A program made the position numbers and the translations under genes. A stretch of 64,000 nt of DNA. Origin: Microvirga pudoricolor. Its GTDB lineage: Bacteria > Pseudomonadota > Alphaproteobacteria > Rhizobiales > Beijerinckiaceae. The notes under the pieces were generated by a model. It ran no database searches. It was given only the letters and a program-made list of their open reading frames with translations, and was not told where the DNA came from. The stretch spans positions 1,674,001 through 1,738,000 of the forward strand of contig NZ_JAFEMB010000001.1 in assembly GCF_016892705.1 (NCBI RefSeq), given 5' to 3'. Within the stretch, counting starts at the first letter, position 1. Each line of letters starts with the position of its first letter. Positions 1-9,063 of the stretch are shown here, piece by piece.

Positions 1-43
1 CCGCGAGACGGCGCTGCACCTTCGGGTTGTCAGGATCGCCCAT
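1..43 (-). CDS. possible 5' end of a leftward gene, cut by the window edge
   Basis: An ATG at 43 opens a leftward frame of 14 codons to the window edge, reading MGDPDNPKVQRRLA. A GGAGG lies directly against the ATG, which is too close for a normal Shine-Dalgarno site, so the true start may differ. In many Rhizobiales miaB follows fur and plsC. The visible residues do not show the MiaB signature, so I do not assign a function. Confidence 0.25.
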   Translation of the reverse strand, partial: MGDPDNPKVQRRLA

Positions 44-237
44 CCTCCAAACCCCGCGCGGAAAGCGGAATGGTGCGGCCTTCGGGCGATTTCGTCCAGA
101 GGTGGCGAACGGCGGCGGCCAGGACGGCGCGGAGCGGCTCGGGATCGGGCGGCGGTCGAACGGCATCGCGCGACCATGATCGAGACCGCCCGGCCGTGCC
201 ATGCTCCAGCGCACGTGCCTTGATCCGAACCCGGACG

Positions 238-1005
238 CTATCCGCCCTGGATCGCCCGGCGCACCGCTTCCTCAGCCGCGGCGGTGGCCTGCTTGCGGTT
301 GCCGTTGAAGGGCACAGGCTCGCCCCAGGTCACCACCACGTCGAGGGCGCCGTTCGCCACGAAATGCGCCAGGTGCGGGGCCAAGTCCATGTCGGCGTAC
401 CAGGCGATGAAGGGCCGCTCGCGACGGGTGACCGGCAGGCCGTTCCGGCGCGTGTAGGACAGGGCCAGGGGCTGCAGGTGAACCGGCCCGGCGCCCGGAT
501 CGGTGAGCGCTGCCTGGGCGGCGCCCACGATGGAGGAGCGGAACGGCAGAAGCCGGTTGCCGTCGCTTGTCGTGCCCTCGGGAAACAGCACGATCACCTC
601 GCCCTTCGCCAGCCGCAGGCCCACGGTCTCGTTCACCTCGGCGGTGGCGCCACGTCGGGCCCGGTCGATGAACACCGAGCGCTGGAGCTTCGCCATGAAC
701 CCCACCACCGGCCAGCCCTCGATCTCGGACTTGGCGATGAAGGACAGGGGGCGCAGCGATCCGATCACGGGAATGTCGAGCCAGGACACGTGGTTGGACA
801 GGACCAGGGTGGCGGTGCCGGAGGGCGGCGTGCCGCGCTCGATCACCCGCACGCCGAACAGGCACAGGAACAGCCGGTGGAAGCGCATCGGGACGGTGTG
901 CAGCACGCTCCAGCCGAACCGCAGCGCCAGGAGCTGGAGGCCCGCGGCTCCCAGGAGGTAAAGGCCGAGGACCACGAGCCTCAGGCCGACGCCGATTCGC
1001 CTCAC
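238..1005 (-). CDS. plsC: 1-acyl-sn-glycerol-3-phosphate acyltransferase (PlsC)
   Basis: Membrane acyltransferase that converts lysophosphatidic acid to phosphatidic acid in phospholipid synthesis. The product is 255 residues. A hydrophobic N-terminal segment (about residues 5-28) is followed by the catalytic HX4D motif, NHVSWLD at about 71-77, and the glycerol-phosphate-binding FPEGT at about 141-145. I chose the GTG at 1005 because it overlaps the stop of the upstream fur-family gene as GTGA, which implies translational coupling. A longer open frame continues upstream but only shadows fur. It is the last complete gene of the leftward tsaB-rimI-fur-plsC run. Confidence 0.9.
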   Translation of the reverse strand: MRRIGVGLRLVVLGLYLLGAAGLQLLALRFGWSVLHTVPMRFHRLFLCLFGVRVIERGTPPSGTATLVLSNHVSWLDIPVIGSLRPLSFIAKSEIEGWPVVGFMAKLQRSVFIDRARRGATAEVNETVGLRLAKGEVIVLFPEGTTSDGNRLLPFRSSIVGAAQAALTDPGAGPVHLQPLALSYTRRNGLPVTRRERPFIAWYADMDLAPHLAHFVANGALDVVVTWGEPVPFNGNRKQATAAAEEAVRRAIQGG

Positions 1006-1538
1006 GCGCCATCCCTTCGGGATGCGCCGTCCGGCCCCGCCCCGGCGGGCCTGTCGCTGGCCTGGGCGTCGGACCTGACGTCGGAGCTGGCGTCGGGCTC
1101 GATCGGCACCGCGTAGAGCTCCAGCCGGTGATACACCACCTTGTAGCCCAGGCGCCGGGCGATCTCGGTCTGCAGCGCCTCGATCTCCTCGGAATGGAAC
1201 TCGATCACGTCCCCGGTCTCGAGGTTGATGAGGTGATCGTGATGCTCCCGCGCGGCGTGCTCGTAGCGCGAGCGCCCGTCGCGGAAGTCGAGGCGCTCGA
1301 TGATGCCCTGGTTTTCGAACAGCTTGACCGTGCGGTAGACGGTGGACAGGGAAATGCGGTCGTCGACGGCCGCGACGCGGCGGTGCAGCTCCACCACGTC
1401 CGGGTGGTCGCTCGCGTCGTCGAGGGCGCGCGCGATGATGCGCCGCTGCCCCGTCATGCGCAGGCCCTTCTCGCGGCAGGCCCGCTCGATGGCGTCGGAC
1501 CGGCGCGCGGCTTTCTTCTGGCTGGTGCGTGCTGCCAC
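1002..1538 (-). CDS. fur: Fur-family metalloregulator (Fur/Mur type)
   Basis: Ferric-uptake-regulator family protein of 178 residues. An N-terminal winged helix (the recognition-helix stretch SLSTVYRTVK is visible) is followed by the metal-binding dimerisation domain with HHDHLIN and an ETGDVIEF segment. In Rhizobiales, proteins in this position often act as the manganese-responsive Mur rather than an iron sensor; the sequence alone does not decide this. The GTG start has AGGGAG seven bases upstream. The last 35 residues are low-complexity, rich in Asp, Ser and Arg, and probably disordered. It overlaps plsC by four bases. Confidence 0.88.
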   Translation of the reverse strand: MAARTSQKKAARRSDAIERACREKGLRMTGQRRIIARALDDASDHPDVVELHRRVAAVDDRISLSTVYRTVKLFENQGIIERLDFRDGRSRYEHAAREHHDHLINLETGDVIEFHSEEIEALQTEIARRLGYKVVYHRLELYAVPIEPDASSDVRSDAQASDRPAGAGPDGASRRDGA

Positions 1539-1594
1539 GATTCACTCCCTGCCCGCTTATACGGGACCGGACACGGCGGGGCTACAGGGTGGGC

Positions 1595-2074
1595 CTACAG
1601 GGCGAGGCTCATGGTCAGCGCTGCGGCGCGGGTGCCGTCGGGGCGCGGGTAATAACCCTCCCGGCGGCCCGCCTCCCGGAAGCCGAGGCGGCGGTAGAGG
1701 GCGAGCGCCGGTGCGTTGCCGTCCTCCACCTCCAGGTGCACCACGCGGGCGCCCCGGCGCACGAGCGCATCGAGATGGTGGGCCAGGAGCGGGCGGGCGT
1801 GGCCCCGGCCCCGGGCCTCGGCCGCCATGGCCACGGTCAGGATCTCGGCCTCGTCCAGGACGACGCGCGAGATCGCGAAGCCGCACAGGGAAGCGCCGAG
1901 GAAGAACCCGTCCGCCAGCACGGCCCGGTCGCCCAAGAGGCGCTCGAATTCAGGCACGTCCCAGGGCCGCGCGAAGGCGGCGGCGTGGATCCGCGTGACC
2001 CGGGGCGCGTGGGCGGGCGCCAGGGCCTCCAGGCGGGCGCCCGGCGGGGTGCGGAACCAGTCGAGAAAGCTCAT
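1595..2074 (-). CDS. rimI: ribosomal-protein-alanine N-acetyltransferase-like GNAT protein
   Basis: GNAT-fold acetyltransferase, probably acetylating a protein N-terminus as RimI does. The acetyl-CoA loop appears as a degenerate Q/RxxGxG/A, read as EARGRGHARPLL. The typical RimI C-terminal segment follows: EVEDGNAPALALYRRLGF, then GRREGYYPRPDG. The ATG at 2074 gives 159 residues. An in-frame TTG at 2095 with AGG close by could add seven residues. The position directly downstream of tsaB is the standard alphaproteobacterial arrangement, tsaB-rimI-fur. Confidence 0.85.
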   Translation of the reverse strand: MSFLDWFRTPPGARLEALAPAHAPRVTRIHAAAFARPWDVPEFERLLGDRAVLADGFFLGASLCGFAISRVVLDEAEILTVAMAAEARGRGHARPLLAHHLDALVRRGARVVHLEVEDGNAPALALYRRLGFREAGRREGYYPRPDGTRAAALTMSLAL

Positions 2075-2137
2075 CGGGACAACGGGCCGGGACAACCTAT
2101 CGAGACATTGAGCGGCGGATCGCTTGGACCGGACCGG

Positions 2138-2821
2138 TCAGCGCCGGGCGATCCGGGCGCCGTCCTGGGGCTTGGCGTCGGGACCGCGCAGGTACAGGGG
2201 CTTGGGCAGGGCGCTCGCCGGATCCGCGAGGGCGCCGAGACGCGCCACCCAGGCGATATCGGGGGCGAGCGGGGCGTCCGCGAGGGTCGCCTCGATCCCC
2301 TGCGCCCAGGCCTCCGCCGCCAGCGTCGGGGCGGCCGATCCCGCGAGCACCAGGGGCCCGGAACCCAGGAGCCGGAGCGCGTCGCGCAAGGACATGAGGC
2401 CCGCCGGAATGATGGTCAGGCCGCCTGCCGCGATGGCCTGCACGTAGATGTGACCGTGCTTGGCGTCGATGGCGGCCGTGTAGAGCCCGCGCGTGCCGCC
2501 CGCCAGCATGGGAGCCAGGAAGGCCGACAGGGTCGCGACTCCCACCACCGGAATGCCCGCCGCGAGCCCGATGGCGCGCGCGGCCGAGATGCCCACCCGC
2601 AGGCCCGTATAGGAGCCGGGCCCGACCGTGACGGCCACCCGGTCGAGGGCGGAGAACCCGCCCTCGACCCCGGCCACGACCCGGTCGACCAGGGGCAGCA
2701 GGGCTTCCGCGTGGCCGCGCTCCATGGGGATCGATTCGCCCGCCAGCGGGATCGTGTCCCCGGCCTGAAGCACGCAGGCCGAGCAGGCGCCGAGCGCCGT
2801 ATCGATGGCAAGGATGCGCAA
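2138..2821 (-). CDS. tsaB: tRNA threonylcarbamoyladenosine biosynthesis protein TsaB
   Basis: TsaB supports TsaD in making the t6A37 modification of ANN-decoding tRNAs. The 227-residue product begins with the ASKHA-fold strand MRILAIDTALGACSACVL. It contains the family motif GPGSYTGLRVGISAARAIGLA at about 89-109. TsaB lacks the metal-binding histidines of TsaD, and none are seen here. The start lies close behind a repeat-containing gap after the nfu gene. The next gene, rimI, starts about 45-65 bases downstream, so cotranscription with rimI, fur and plsC is likely. Confidence 0.9.
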   Translation of the reverse strand: MRILAIDTALGACSACVLQAGDTIPLAGESIPMERGHAEALLPLVDRVVAGVEGGFSALDRVAVTVGPGSYTGLRVGISAARAIGLAAGIPVVGVATLSAFLAPMLAGGTRGLYTAAIDAKHGHIYVQAIAAGGLTIIPAGLMSLRDALRLLGSGPLVLAGSAAPTLAAEAWAQGIEATLADAPLAPDIAWVARLGALADPASALPKPLYLRGPDAKPQDGARIARR

Positions 2822-2867
2822 GAGGGTCTCCGGACAGGTTCAGGCGGTTGGCTCTTCTTAATGGAGC

Positions 2868-2964
2868 GAATGGCGAATGGCGAATGGTGAGTGGGCAGGT
2901 AAGCGGGCATGAGACGGGAGACGGAACATCAGCCCTCCATTCGCCACTGGCCACCCACCATTCG
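2868..2964. repeat. inverted intergenic repeat built from GCGAATGG units
   Basis: Two to three copies of GAATGGC lie at 2868-2895. Complementary copies, CCATTCGCCACTGG and CCACCATTCG, lie at 2937-2964, so the gap between tsaB and the nfu gene can fold on itself. A single related unit, GCGAATGGCGAGTGGCG, is seen near 49980 beside another repeat. This looks like a dispersed palindromic element rather than a gene. Confidence 0.6.
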
Positions 2965-2971
2965 CTTTGTC

Positions 2972-3532
2972 CTAGACCGCCTGCACCTCGCGCACGTCCG
3001 GCAGGAAGTGGCGCAGGAGGTTCTGGATGCCGTGCTTCAGGGTGGCGGTCGAGGACGGGCAGCCCGAGCAGGCGCCCTTCATGACGAGATAGACCACGCC
3101 GTCCTTGAAGCCCCGGAACGTGATGTCGCCGCCGTCGCCCGCCACTGCCGGGCGGATGCGGGTCTCCAGGAGCTCCTTGATGGTGGCCACCGTGGGGGCG
3201 TCGTCCTCGTCGAAGAACTCCTCGCCGTCGTCCGTGGCCGGCGCGGCCTCGTTCTGGAACAGCGGCAGGCCGGTCATGAAGTGCTCCATGATGCCGCCGA
3301 GAATCGCAGGCTTGAGATGCTGCCACTCGCCATCCGCCTTGGTGACGGTGATGAAATCGTAGCCGAAGAAGACGCCGGTGACGCCCTGCACGGCGAAGAG
3401 CCGGCGGGCGAGCGGGGAGGCGTCCGCGCTGTCGGGGTTGCGGGCCTCGAAGGTGCCTTCCGGCATGACGACGCGGCCCGGCAGGAATTTCAGGGTCGCG
3501 GGATTGGGCGTGGCTTCGGTCTGAATGAACAT
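2972..3532 (-). CDS. NfuA/Nfu1-type iron-sulfur cluster carrier
   Basis: Scaffold or carrier that delivers [4Fe-4S] clusters to apo-proteins. The 186-residue product has the N-terminal Nfu_N domain (MFIQTEATPNPATLKFLPG start, GVTGVFFGYDFITVTK at about 50-65). An acidic linker (EEFFDEDD) follows. The C-terminal NifU-like domain carries the cluster-binding CSGC at about 155-158. This two-domain form matches mitochondrial Nfu1 and alphaproteobacterial homologues. There is no NifS or NifU-N domain, so it is housekeeping Fe-S maturation and not a nif-cluster gene. Confidence 0.9.
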   Translation of the reverse strand: MFIQTEATPNPATLKFLPGRVVMPEGTFEARNPDSADASPLARRLFAVQGVTGVFFGYDFITVTKADGEWQHLKPAILGGIMEHFMTGLPLFQNEAAPATDDGEEFFDEDDAPTVATIKELLETRIRPAVAGDGGDITFRGFKDGVVYLVMKGACSGCPSSTATLKHGIQNLLRHFLPDVREVQAV

Positions 3533-3654
3533 GGTCTTTTAGTCCTCTGGCGCCGGTTCAAGGCCGGGCAAGTGGGAGCCGGGATTGGGCTGTAATCCTT
3601 CTAGCAGATTTGGGGACGGAGAAGGAAGATTGCCAGGAGACGCGACGGCACCTC

Positions 3655-3733
3655 CGTCATGGCCGGGCTTGACCCGGCCACCCACGGACCACGTCCCAAG
3701 ACGTGGGTACCCGGCTCAAGGCCGGGCATGACG
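3655..3733. repeat. palindromic intergenic repeat, GTCATGGCCGGG family (copy 1)
   Basis: A roughly 79-base imperfect palindrome. The left end CGTCATGGCCGGGCTTGACC and right end GGCCGGGCATGACG are complementary, with an inner GACCACGTC/GACGTGG stem. It lies between the nfu gene and uspA. Related copies lie at 10658-10752 and 51551-51646. No coding content is seen. Confidence 0.75.
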
Positions 3734-3744
3734 GCGCGGCCTGC

Positions 3745-4242
3745 CTACCCCGCCAGTGCGTCGATTTCCTCGTCGCTCAGCCCGCCCGGCACGATCACGA
3801 TGGGGATCGGGAAGGTGGAGGCGGCCTTGCCGGCGAGCGTCGTGACCAGGGGGCCGGGGCCGTCCTTGCTGGAGCCGGCGGCCAGCACCAGGAAGGAAAT
3901 GTCCTCGTCCTCGTTGATCAGCTTGATGATGGTGTCGGCCTTCTCGCCCGTGCGAATCACCTGCTCGGGCTCGACGCCCGCGGCGCCCCGGGCCTCCTTG
4001 GCGGCCTCGTCCAGGCGCTTCTGAGCCTCCTCGGTGGCCTCCTCGATCATGGCCTCGCCGACCCCGATCCACTCGAAATTGTCGGGCGGATCGACGATGG
4101 CCAGCATGAGCATGCTGGCGCCGGTGCGGGCGGTGCGGCGGGACGCGAAATGCACCGCGCGGGCGCATTCCGGCGTATCGTCGATCACCACCATGAATTT
4201 CGGCCGGTGGCCGGCCTCGTAGGATTGGCGCTTTCCGCTCAC
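3745..4242 (-). CDS. universal stress protein (UspA family)
   Basis: Single-domain UspA protein of 165 residues with an N-terminal strand FMVVIDDTPECARAVHFASRRT. The C-terminal nucleotide-loop region reads VLAAGSSKDGPGPLVTTLAG, a degenerate form of G2XG9XG(S/T), followed by IPIVIVPGG. It may bind ATP, though the loop is not canonical. Such proteins act in the cytosol in stress survival. It is preceded by trpS about 70 bases upstream and runs in the same direction. Confidence 0.82.
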   Translation of the reverse strand: MSGKRQSYEAGHRPKFMVVIDDTPECARAVHFASRRTARTGASMLMLAIVDPPDNFEWIGVGEAMIEEATEEAQKRLDEAAKEARGAAGVEPEQVIRTGEKADTIIKLINEDEDISFLVLAAGSSKDGPGPLVTTLAGKAASTFPIPIVIVPGGLSDEEIDALAG

Positions 4243-4312
4243 GATTCAGCCCTCCGCCGCGTCGCGATGCTGCCGCGACGGAAGGCCCGCCGCAAGCCCA
4301 CCCTCACGGTCA

Positions 4313-5353
4313 TCAGCGCGCCCGCACGAAGCCCACGATGTCCTTGACGGCGTTCATGGTTTCGGTGGCGATGCCCCGCGCCCGGTCGGCGCCGTCGACC
4401 AGCACCGCGTCGATATGGGCCGGATCGGCCATGAGGCGGCGCATCTCGCCGGCCACCGGCGCGAGCTTCGACACCGCCACGTCCACCAAGGCCGTCTTGA
4501 AGCCGGAGAACTGCGAGCCGCCGTGCTCGGCCAGGACCGCCTCGGGCGTCACATCCATCAGCGCCGCGTAGATCGCCACGAGGTTGTCGGCCTCGGGCCG
4601 CGCCTTCAGCCCCTCGACCTCGGAGGGCAGCGGCTCGGGGTCGGTCTTGGCCTTGCGGATCTTCTGCGCGATGGTGTCGGCATCGTCCGTCAGGTTGATG
4701 CGCGAGTAATCGGACGGGTCCGATTTCGACATCTTCTTGGCGCCGTCCCGCAGTGACATGACGCGGGTAGCGGGCCCATGGATCAGCGGTTCGGTGATCG
4801 GGAAGAACGCCTCCCCGAACCCGTGCTCGGCGATGGAGGCCGAAAAGTCGTTGTTGAACTTCTGGGCCACGTCGCGGGTCAGTTCGAGATGCTGCTTCTG
4901 GTCCTCGCCCACGGGCACGTGGGTGGCGCGGTAGAGCAGGATGTCGGCCGCCATGAGCATCGGATAGGCGAACAGGCCGACCGACGCGTTCTCGCGGTCC
5001 TTGCCGGCCTTCTCCTTGAACTGGGTCATGCGGCTGGCCCATCCCATGCGGGCGACGCAGTTGAACACCCAGGCGAGCTCCGCGTGGCCGGAGACCTGGG
5101 ACTGGTTGAACACGATGTGCTTCTTGGGATCGATCCCAGCGGCCAGGAAGGCGGCGGTGACCTCACGGATCTGGCGCGCCAGTTCCTTGGGGTCCTGCCA
5201 GACCGTGATGGCATGCATGTCCACGACGCAATAGATGCAATCGTGCGTGTCCTGCATGGACACGAAGCGTTTGATCGCGCCGAGATAATTGCCGAGATGT
5301 AGGTTCCCGGTCGGCTGAACGCCGGAAAAGACCAGTTCCTTGAACTGCGCCAT
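4313..5353 (-). CDS. trpS: tryptophanyl-tRNA synthetase
   Basis: Class I aminoacyl-tRNA synthetase charging tRNA-Trp. The 346-residue product has the HIGH-like motif [12 protein letters not shown] near residue 10-25 and the KMSKSDPSD loop near 200. The ATG at 5353 is preferred over an upstream in-frame ATG because TrpS proteins begin close to the FSGVQPTG segment and AGGAG lies about 11 bases before it. The gene follows murJ on the same strand, an arrangement common in Rhizobiales. Confidence 0.95.
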   Translation of the reverse strand: MAQFKELVFSGVQPTGNLHLGNYLGAIKRFVSMQDTHDCIYCVVDMHAITVWQDPKELARQIREVTAAFLAAGIDPKKHIVFNQSQVSGHAELAWVFNCVARMGWASRMTQFKEKAGKDRENASVGLFAYPMLMAADILLYRATHVPVGEDQKQHLELTRDVAQKFNNDFSASIAEHGFGEAFFPITEPLIHGPATRVMSLRDGAKKMSKSDPSDYSRINLTDDADTIAQKIRKAKTDPEPLPSEVEGLKARPEADNLVAIYAALMDVTPEAVLAEHGGSQFSGFKTALVDVAVSKLAPVAGEMRRLMADPAHIDAVLVDGADRARGIATETMNAVKDIVGFVRAR

Positions 5354-5421
5354 CGTCTTCGTACTCCTAAGCCGGAGAGCTTCCACCTGGGCCGGAACAG
5401 CTTCTCCGAATGCGGCGCGGG

Positions 5422-6963
5422 TTATGACAGGGGATTTGCATTCGCGCTAGGTTTGCTTTTGAGCAAATGCAAGTCCTCTCGCGTCACCGCCTTGAGCATC
5501 CAGGAGGAGGCACCGTAGAGCGCCAACCCGCCGACGCAGAGAGCGACAAGGCCCGCGATACCGGGCTCAGGGATCGACGCGAGAGCCGCCCACAGACCCG
5601 CGGCCAGAACGAGGCTGGCCCCGGCGGTCCGTAGAACGGTTCCGGCGAAAGCCCTGTCGAGGCTCCACAGGCCCATGATCCGCAGCAGAATGGCGAGCCC
5701 GGCGGCGTGGAGCGCGCAGGCCAGGCTGACCCCGAGCGCGATGCCCGGAACGCCAAGCGCCGATCCGAGGCCCGCGGAGGCCAGCACCGTGGCGGCGATC
5801 CCGGCCAGCAGGGCCAGCACGGTCCCGCGCAACGCGCCCCTGGCGAACAGGGTCTGGGAGATCACCTTGCCGAGGGCCGCGAAAGGCAGGCCGAGGCCCA
5901 AAGCCGCCAGCGCCGCCGCCGTGCCCGCCGCATCCTCCGGCCCGAAGGCGCCGCGCTCGAAGAGCACCGAGGCGATGGGCCGTGAGAGTACGACGAGGGC
6001 TGTCGCGGCCGGAAGCGCCAGGAGCAGGGCCACCGTCATGGCCTTGTTCTGGGCCGCGATCAGCCCTTCGGGACGCCCTGCCCTGTCCCGCGCGGCCAGC
6101 TCCGGCAGCAGCACGGAGCTGCCCAGCGCCGCCACGAGGCCCAGCGGCAGCTGCATGACCCGCTCCGCGTAGTAGAGCCAGGACACGCCGGAGGGCCAGA
6201 AGGACGCCACCAGGGTCCCGGCCAGGATGAAGAGCTGCGCGGCTCCGCTCGCGGCCAGCGACGGGAGCCCCGCCCACAGCACGGCCCTCAGGGCGGGCGA
6301 GGAACGCGGCCTGCGCAAACGGATGGCCCGCTCCGGCAGGCGCCACAGAGCGGCCGCCACGATGGCGAGCTGGACGATCCCGGCCAGGGACGAAGCGGCG
6401 GCGAGCCAGCCCGCCTTCCAGGCCAGCGGCTGCGGGCTCTCGCGAACGATGAGCAGGGTCGCGATCAGCCCCGCATTGACCGCAAGCGGCGCCAGGGTGG
6501 CGGCCGCGAACCGCCCCCGCAGGTTCAGGAGCGCTGCGCCGACCGACGCCAGGGTGATGCCGATGACGGAGGGAAAGCCAAGCCGCGTGTAGAGCGCCAC
6601 GAGATCGAGAGCGCCTTCGTCCGCAAGGCCCGGCGCGATCGCGAAGGCGATGAGGCCCGCGCTCAGTTCCACGAGGCCGGTGAGGCCGACGAGGATCAGG
6701 CTCAGCGTCAGCATCACGTCCCCGGAGACCCGCGCGGCCTCGTCGGATTCGAGCCGTCCGAGCGCCGGAATCAAGGCCGGGTTGAGGCCGCCCTCCCCGA
6801 CTACCCGCCGCACCAGGTTCGGCACCCGGAACGCCGCCAGGAACGCGTCCGCCACGGGCCCGGCGCCGAGCGCGCCTGCGAACAGGATGTCCCGGACGAA
6901 GCCGAGAACCCGCGAGGCGGCGGCGCCGAGGCCGACCAGGAGGGAGGAACGGAGAAGCGACAT
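5422..6963 (-). CDS. murJ: lipid II flippase MurJ
   Basis: Polytopic inner-membrane protein of 513 residues that flips lipid II for peptidoglycan synthesis. It shows the MurJ/MviN N-terminal signature [22 protein letters not shown]. About 14 hydrophobic segments run through the protein, with the family stretch [18 protein letters not shown] near residue 57-74. The length is typical. It lies immediately upstream of trpS in the same direction. Confidence 0.95.
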   Translation of the reverse strand: MSLLRSSLLVGLGAAASRVLGFVRDILFAGALGAGPVADAFLAAFRVPNLVRRVVGEGGLNPALIPALGRLESDEAARVSGDVMLTLSLILVGLTGLVELSAGLIAFAIAPGLADEGALDLVALYTRLGFPSVIGITLASVGAALLNLRGRFAAATLAPLAVNAGLIATLLIVRESPQPLAWKAGWLAAASSLAGIVQLAIVAAALWRLPERAIRLRRPRSSPALRAVLWAGLPSLAASGAAQLFILAGTLVASFWPSGVSWLYYAERVMQLPLGLVAALGSSVLLPELAARDRAGRPEGLIAAQNKAMTVALLLALPAATALVVLSRPIASVLFERGAFGPEDAAGTAAALAALGLGLPFAALGKVISQTLFARGALRGTVLALLAGIAATVLASAGLGSALGVPGIALGVSLACALHAAGLAILLRIMGLWSLDRAFAGTVLRTAGASLVLAAGLWAALASIPEPGIAGLVALCVGGLALYGASSWMLKAVTREDLHLLKSKPSANANPLS

Positions 6964-7048
6964 GCGCGACGGCGCTTAGCGGGTTTGGGGGGCGTTGTCG
7001 AAGGGCCTTTGGCCGAAGCGACGATCTCCGACCTCGTCTCTGTGCAGA

Positions 7049-7149
7049 CCTCATCCCGAGGAGCCGCTCCGGCGGCGTCTCGAAGGAGGATCCGGAGAGT
7101 CCCGGAAACACCCTTCGAGACCCATGCTGCGCGGGCCCTCGGGATGAGG
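7049..7149. repeat. palindromic intergenic repeat, CCTCATCC(T/C)GAGG family (copy 1)
   Basis: The ends CCTCATCCCGAGG and CCCTCGGGATGAGG are complementary. Inside are GGCGTCTCGAAGGAGGATCC and its partial complement CCTTCGAGACCC. It fills most of the gap between murJ and the DsbA-like gene. Related copies lie at 14402, 21623 and 50030. Confidence 0.75.
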
Positions 7150-7164
7150 CTGTGTGGAGCTACG

Positions 7165-7803
7165 TTACCCTCGCGCCTCGGCGATGGCGGCGCGTTTCTG
7201 GTCCAGATTCATGCCGCCGATATAGGCCAGCGGCGTGAGGACGAAGGACGGGGTGGCCACGAGGCCGAGCGAATTGCCGAGACGGAGGGCCTCGTTCAGA
7301 ACCCGGGTGGTGGGCTCGCCCGCCGCGCGGTCCGTGAGCCCCTTCTCGTCGAGCCCGAGACCCTTCGCGACGCCCAGGGCGCGGGCGCCGTTGACCGGAC
7401 CGCGCAGGCCGAACAGACCGAGATGCAGCTTGAGGTAATCCGCCGGCCCCTGCATCTGGAGATACCCCAAGGCCACGCGCGCGGCTTCGACGGAGGCCGG
7501 GTCGAGGATCGGATAGTTCATGAGCACGTAGGTGAGGTCGGGCTCGGCCTTGAGCAGGGCCTCGAGTTCGCCCGCCGAGCGTTTGCACCAGGGGCAGTTG
7601 TAATCGAAGAACTCCACCATGATCACATCCCCATGAGGATGGCCGAGGCGCACGGCGGAGGGCAGCGCCAGGGTATCCTCGACCAGCTCGCCGGGTATCC
7701 TCTCGGGCTCCGGCCCCCGCCCGGCGAGGGCGGGCGCGGCCAGCCCCGACAGGGGCCCCGACAGGGACAGGCCGAGAAGAACCGAACGGCGGGACGGATG
7801 CAC
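7165..7803 (-). CDS. DsbA-family thiol:disulfide oxidoreductase, exported
   Basis: Periplasmic thioredoxin-fold protein with the active site CPWC inside EFFDYNCPWCKRS. A cis-proline-like segment, GLVATPSFVL, lies near the C-terminus. The GTG at 7803 has GGAG about eight bases upstream. It gives a 212-residue product whose N-terminus, HPSRRSVLLGLSLSG, looks like a Tat-type (SRRxxLxG) signal followed by AAPALA. A frame open further upstream to 7941 has no clear start signal. It resembles the Com1/DsbG-like group often annotated as DsbA family; the substrate is unknown. Confidence 0.82.
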   Translation of the reverse strand: MHPSRRSVLLGLSLSGPLSGLAAPALAGRGPEPERIPGELVEDTLALPSAVRLGHPHGDVIMVEFFDYNCPWCKRSAGELEALLKAEPDLTYVLMNYPILDPASVEAARVALGYLQMQGPADYLKLHLGLFGLRGPVNGARALGVAKGLGLDEKGLTDRAAGEPTTRVLNEALRLGNSLGLVATPSFVLTPLAYIGGMNLDQKRAAIAEARG

Positions 7804-8202
7804 GGGAGACGCTCCTGGAACGGGGCTGGCGGACACGGATCGAAGAGGTTGGGCAAGCCCTGCTTCGCGGCGACCGGTAAGCGGGGCAATTGCGGCGCCC
7901 GCAAGGCCGGGCGGACGGTTTTCGGCGCGAGGGCGGGACATGTAGACGGCCGATCCTCGACGCCAGCCCGAGTCGCGTCCCGAGCCGCAACCTATGTGAT
8001 ACGAGCCTGAGGGTTACGGATTTATGATGCGGCCGGCGCCCGCGCGACCGGGACCCGCGACCGGAACCCCCGGAACGGCGGGCCCGATCCCGGGTCCGAT
8101 GCCCCGTCCCGAAAACGGCGCATCGTTCGTGTAGAACCGGCGGCCGGCATCGGCGAAAACCGGATCCGCACGGTCCCAGGCGATGCGCGAAGGAGCGTGC
8201 CG
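7804..8202. other. gap of about 400 bases without a convincing gene
   Basis: This divergent interval separates the DsbA-like gene from the methyltransferase. A leftward frame stays open down to 8014, but it is the antisense of the methyltransferase with a Gly/Pro-rich tail and no start signal. The stretch 8036-8110 is dominated by GC-rich GGGACC/GGAACC-like words. Both flanking genes must have their promoters here, but I could not identify them. Confidence 0.5.
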
Positions 8203-9000
8203 ATGCAGACCGATACGGTTTTCGCGGGCCCGGTGCCGCAGCTCTACGACCGCCACCTCGGGCCGATCCTGTTCCAGCCCTTCGCCGACGTCATCGCCGA
8301 GAGGATTGGGGCAGGCGACCGGCAGATCCTGGAGACTGCCGCTGGCACCGGGATCGTCACCCACGCCATGGCCGCCAAGTCGCCGGACAGCGCCATCCTG
8401 GCCACGGACCTCAACCAGGCCATGCTCGACGTGGCGGCCGCGAAGCGCGGGGGCGGGCGCGTGCGGTGGCAGCCCGCCGACGCCCAGTCCCTCCCCTTCG
8501 ATGACGGCGCCTTCGATGCGGTGGTGTCGTCCTTCGGGGTGATGTTCATGCCCGACAAGGAAGCGGCCTACCGCGAGGCCCGGCGCGTGCTGCGCCCCGG
8601 CGGGCGCTTCCTCTTCACGGTCTGGGACCGTCTCGACGCCAACCCGCTGGCCCGGATCGCCACCGAGACCCTGGCGCATGTGTTTCCCGACGATCCGCCC
8701 CAGTTCATGGCGCGAACGCCCCATGGCTACAACGACCGCCGGCGGATCGAGGCCGATCTGCGGCAAGCCGGGTTCACGGCGGTCGCCATCGAGGAGATCC
8801 GGCGGGACACGAACGTGCCCTCGGCCCTCGAACCCGCCATGGGCCTGTGCCAGGGGACGCCCCTGCGGGGCGAGATCGAGGCGCGCGACGGCGGGGACCT
8901 GGCGCGGGCCACCCGGGCCGTGGAGGCAGGCCTGCGGGACCGCTTCGGCGAGGGTCCGTTCCGGGCACCGCTCCAAGCCCTGCTCGTGACGGCGTCCTGA
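8203..9000 (+). CDS. class I SAM-dependent methyltransferase (UbiE/Methyltransf_11 type)
   Basis: Cytosolic S-adenosylmethionine-dependent methyltransferase of about 265 residues. Motif I is seen as ILETAAGTGIVTHAMA near residue 40-55, and the motif II-like acidic strand ILATDLNQAML near 65-75. Motif III is LPFDDGAFDAVVSSFG near 100-115, followed by RVLRPGGRFLFTVWD. The ATG at 8203 has AGGAG seven bases upstream; a GTG at 8197 sits too close to it. The substrate is not evident. It stands alone, convergent with ndh. Confidence 0.8.
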   Translation: MQTDTVFAGPVPQLYDRHLGPILFQPFADVIAERIGAGDRQILETAAGTGIVTHAMAAKSPDSAILATDLNQAMLDVAAAKRGGGRVRWQPADAQSLPFDDGAFDAVVSSFGVMFMPDKEAAYREARRVLRPGGRFLFTVWDRLDANPLARIATETLAHVFPDDPPQFMARTPHGYNDRRRIEADLRQAGFTAVAIEEIRRDTNVPSALEPAMGLCQGTPLRGEIEARDGGDLARATRAVEAGLRDRFGEGPFRAPLQALLVTAS

Positions 9001-9063
9001 CGAACCGGCCCAGACCGGGAACCTCCCGGGCCGGGAGCATCCCGGGCCGCAATGGGCGCGGGC

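Noticed and set aside
238..1545. A long leftward frame of 435 codons that would fuse an N-terminal segment to PlsC
   Set aside because: Its first 180 codons are the out-of-frame shadow of the Fur-family gene, rich in Arg/Pro/Gly. The PlsC-like part begins cleanly at the GTG at 1005.
8014..8976. A 320-codon leftward frame opposite the methyltransferase
   Set aside because: It is the complement of a well-supported methyltransferase, has a His/Gly/Pro-rich composition, and has no start signal or family.
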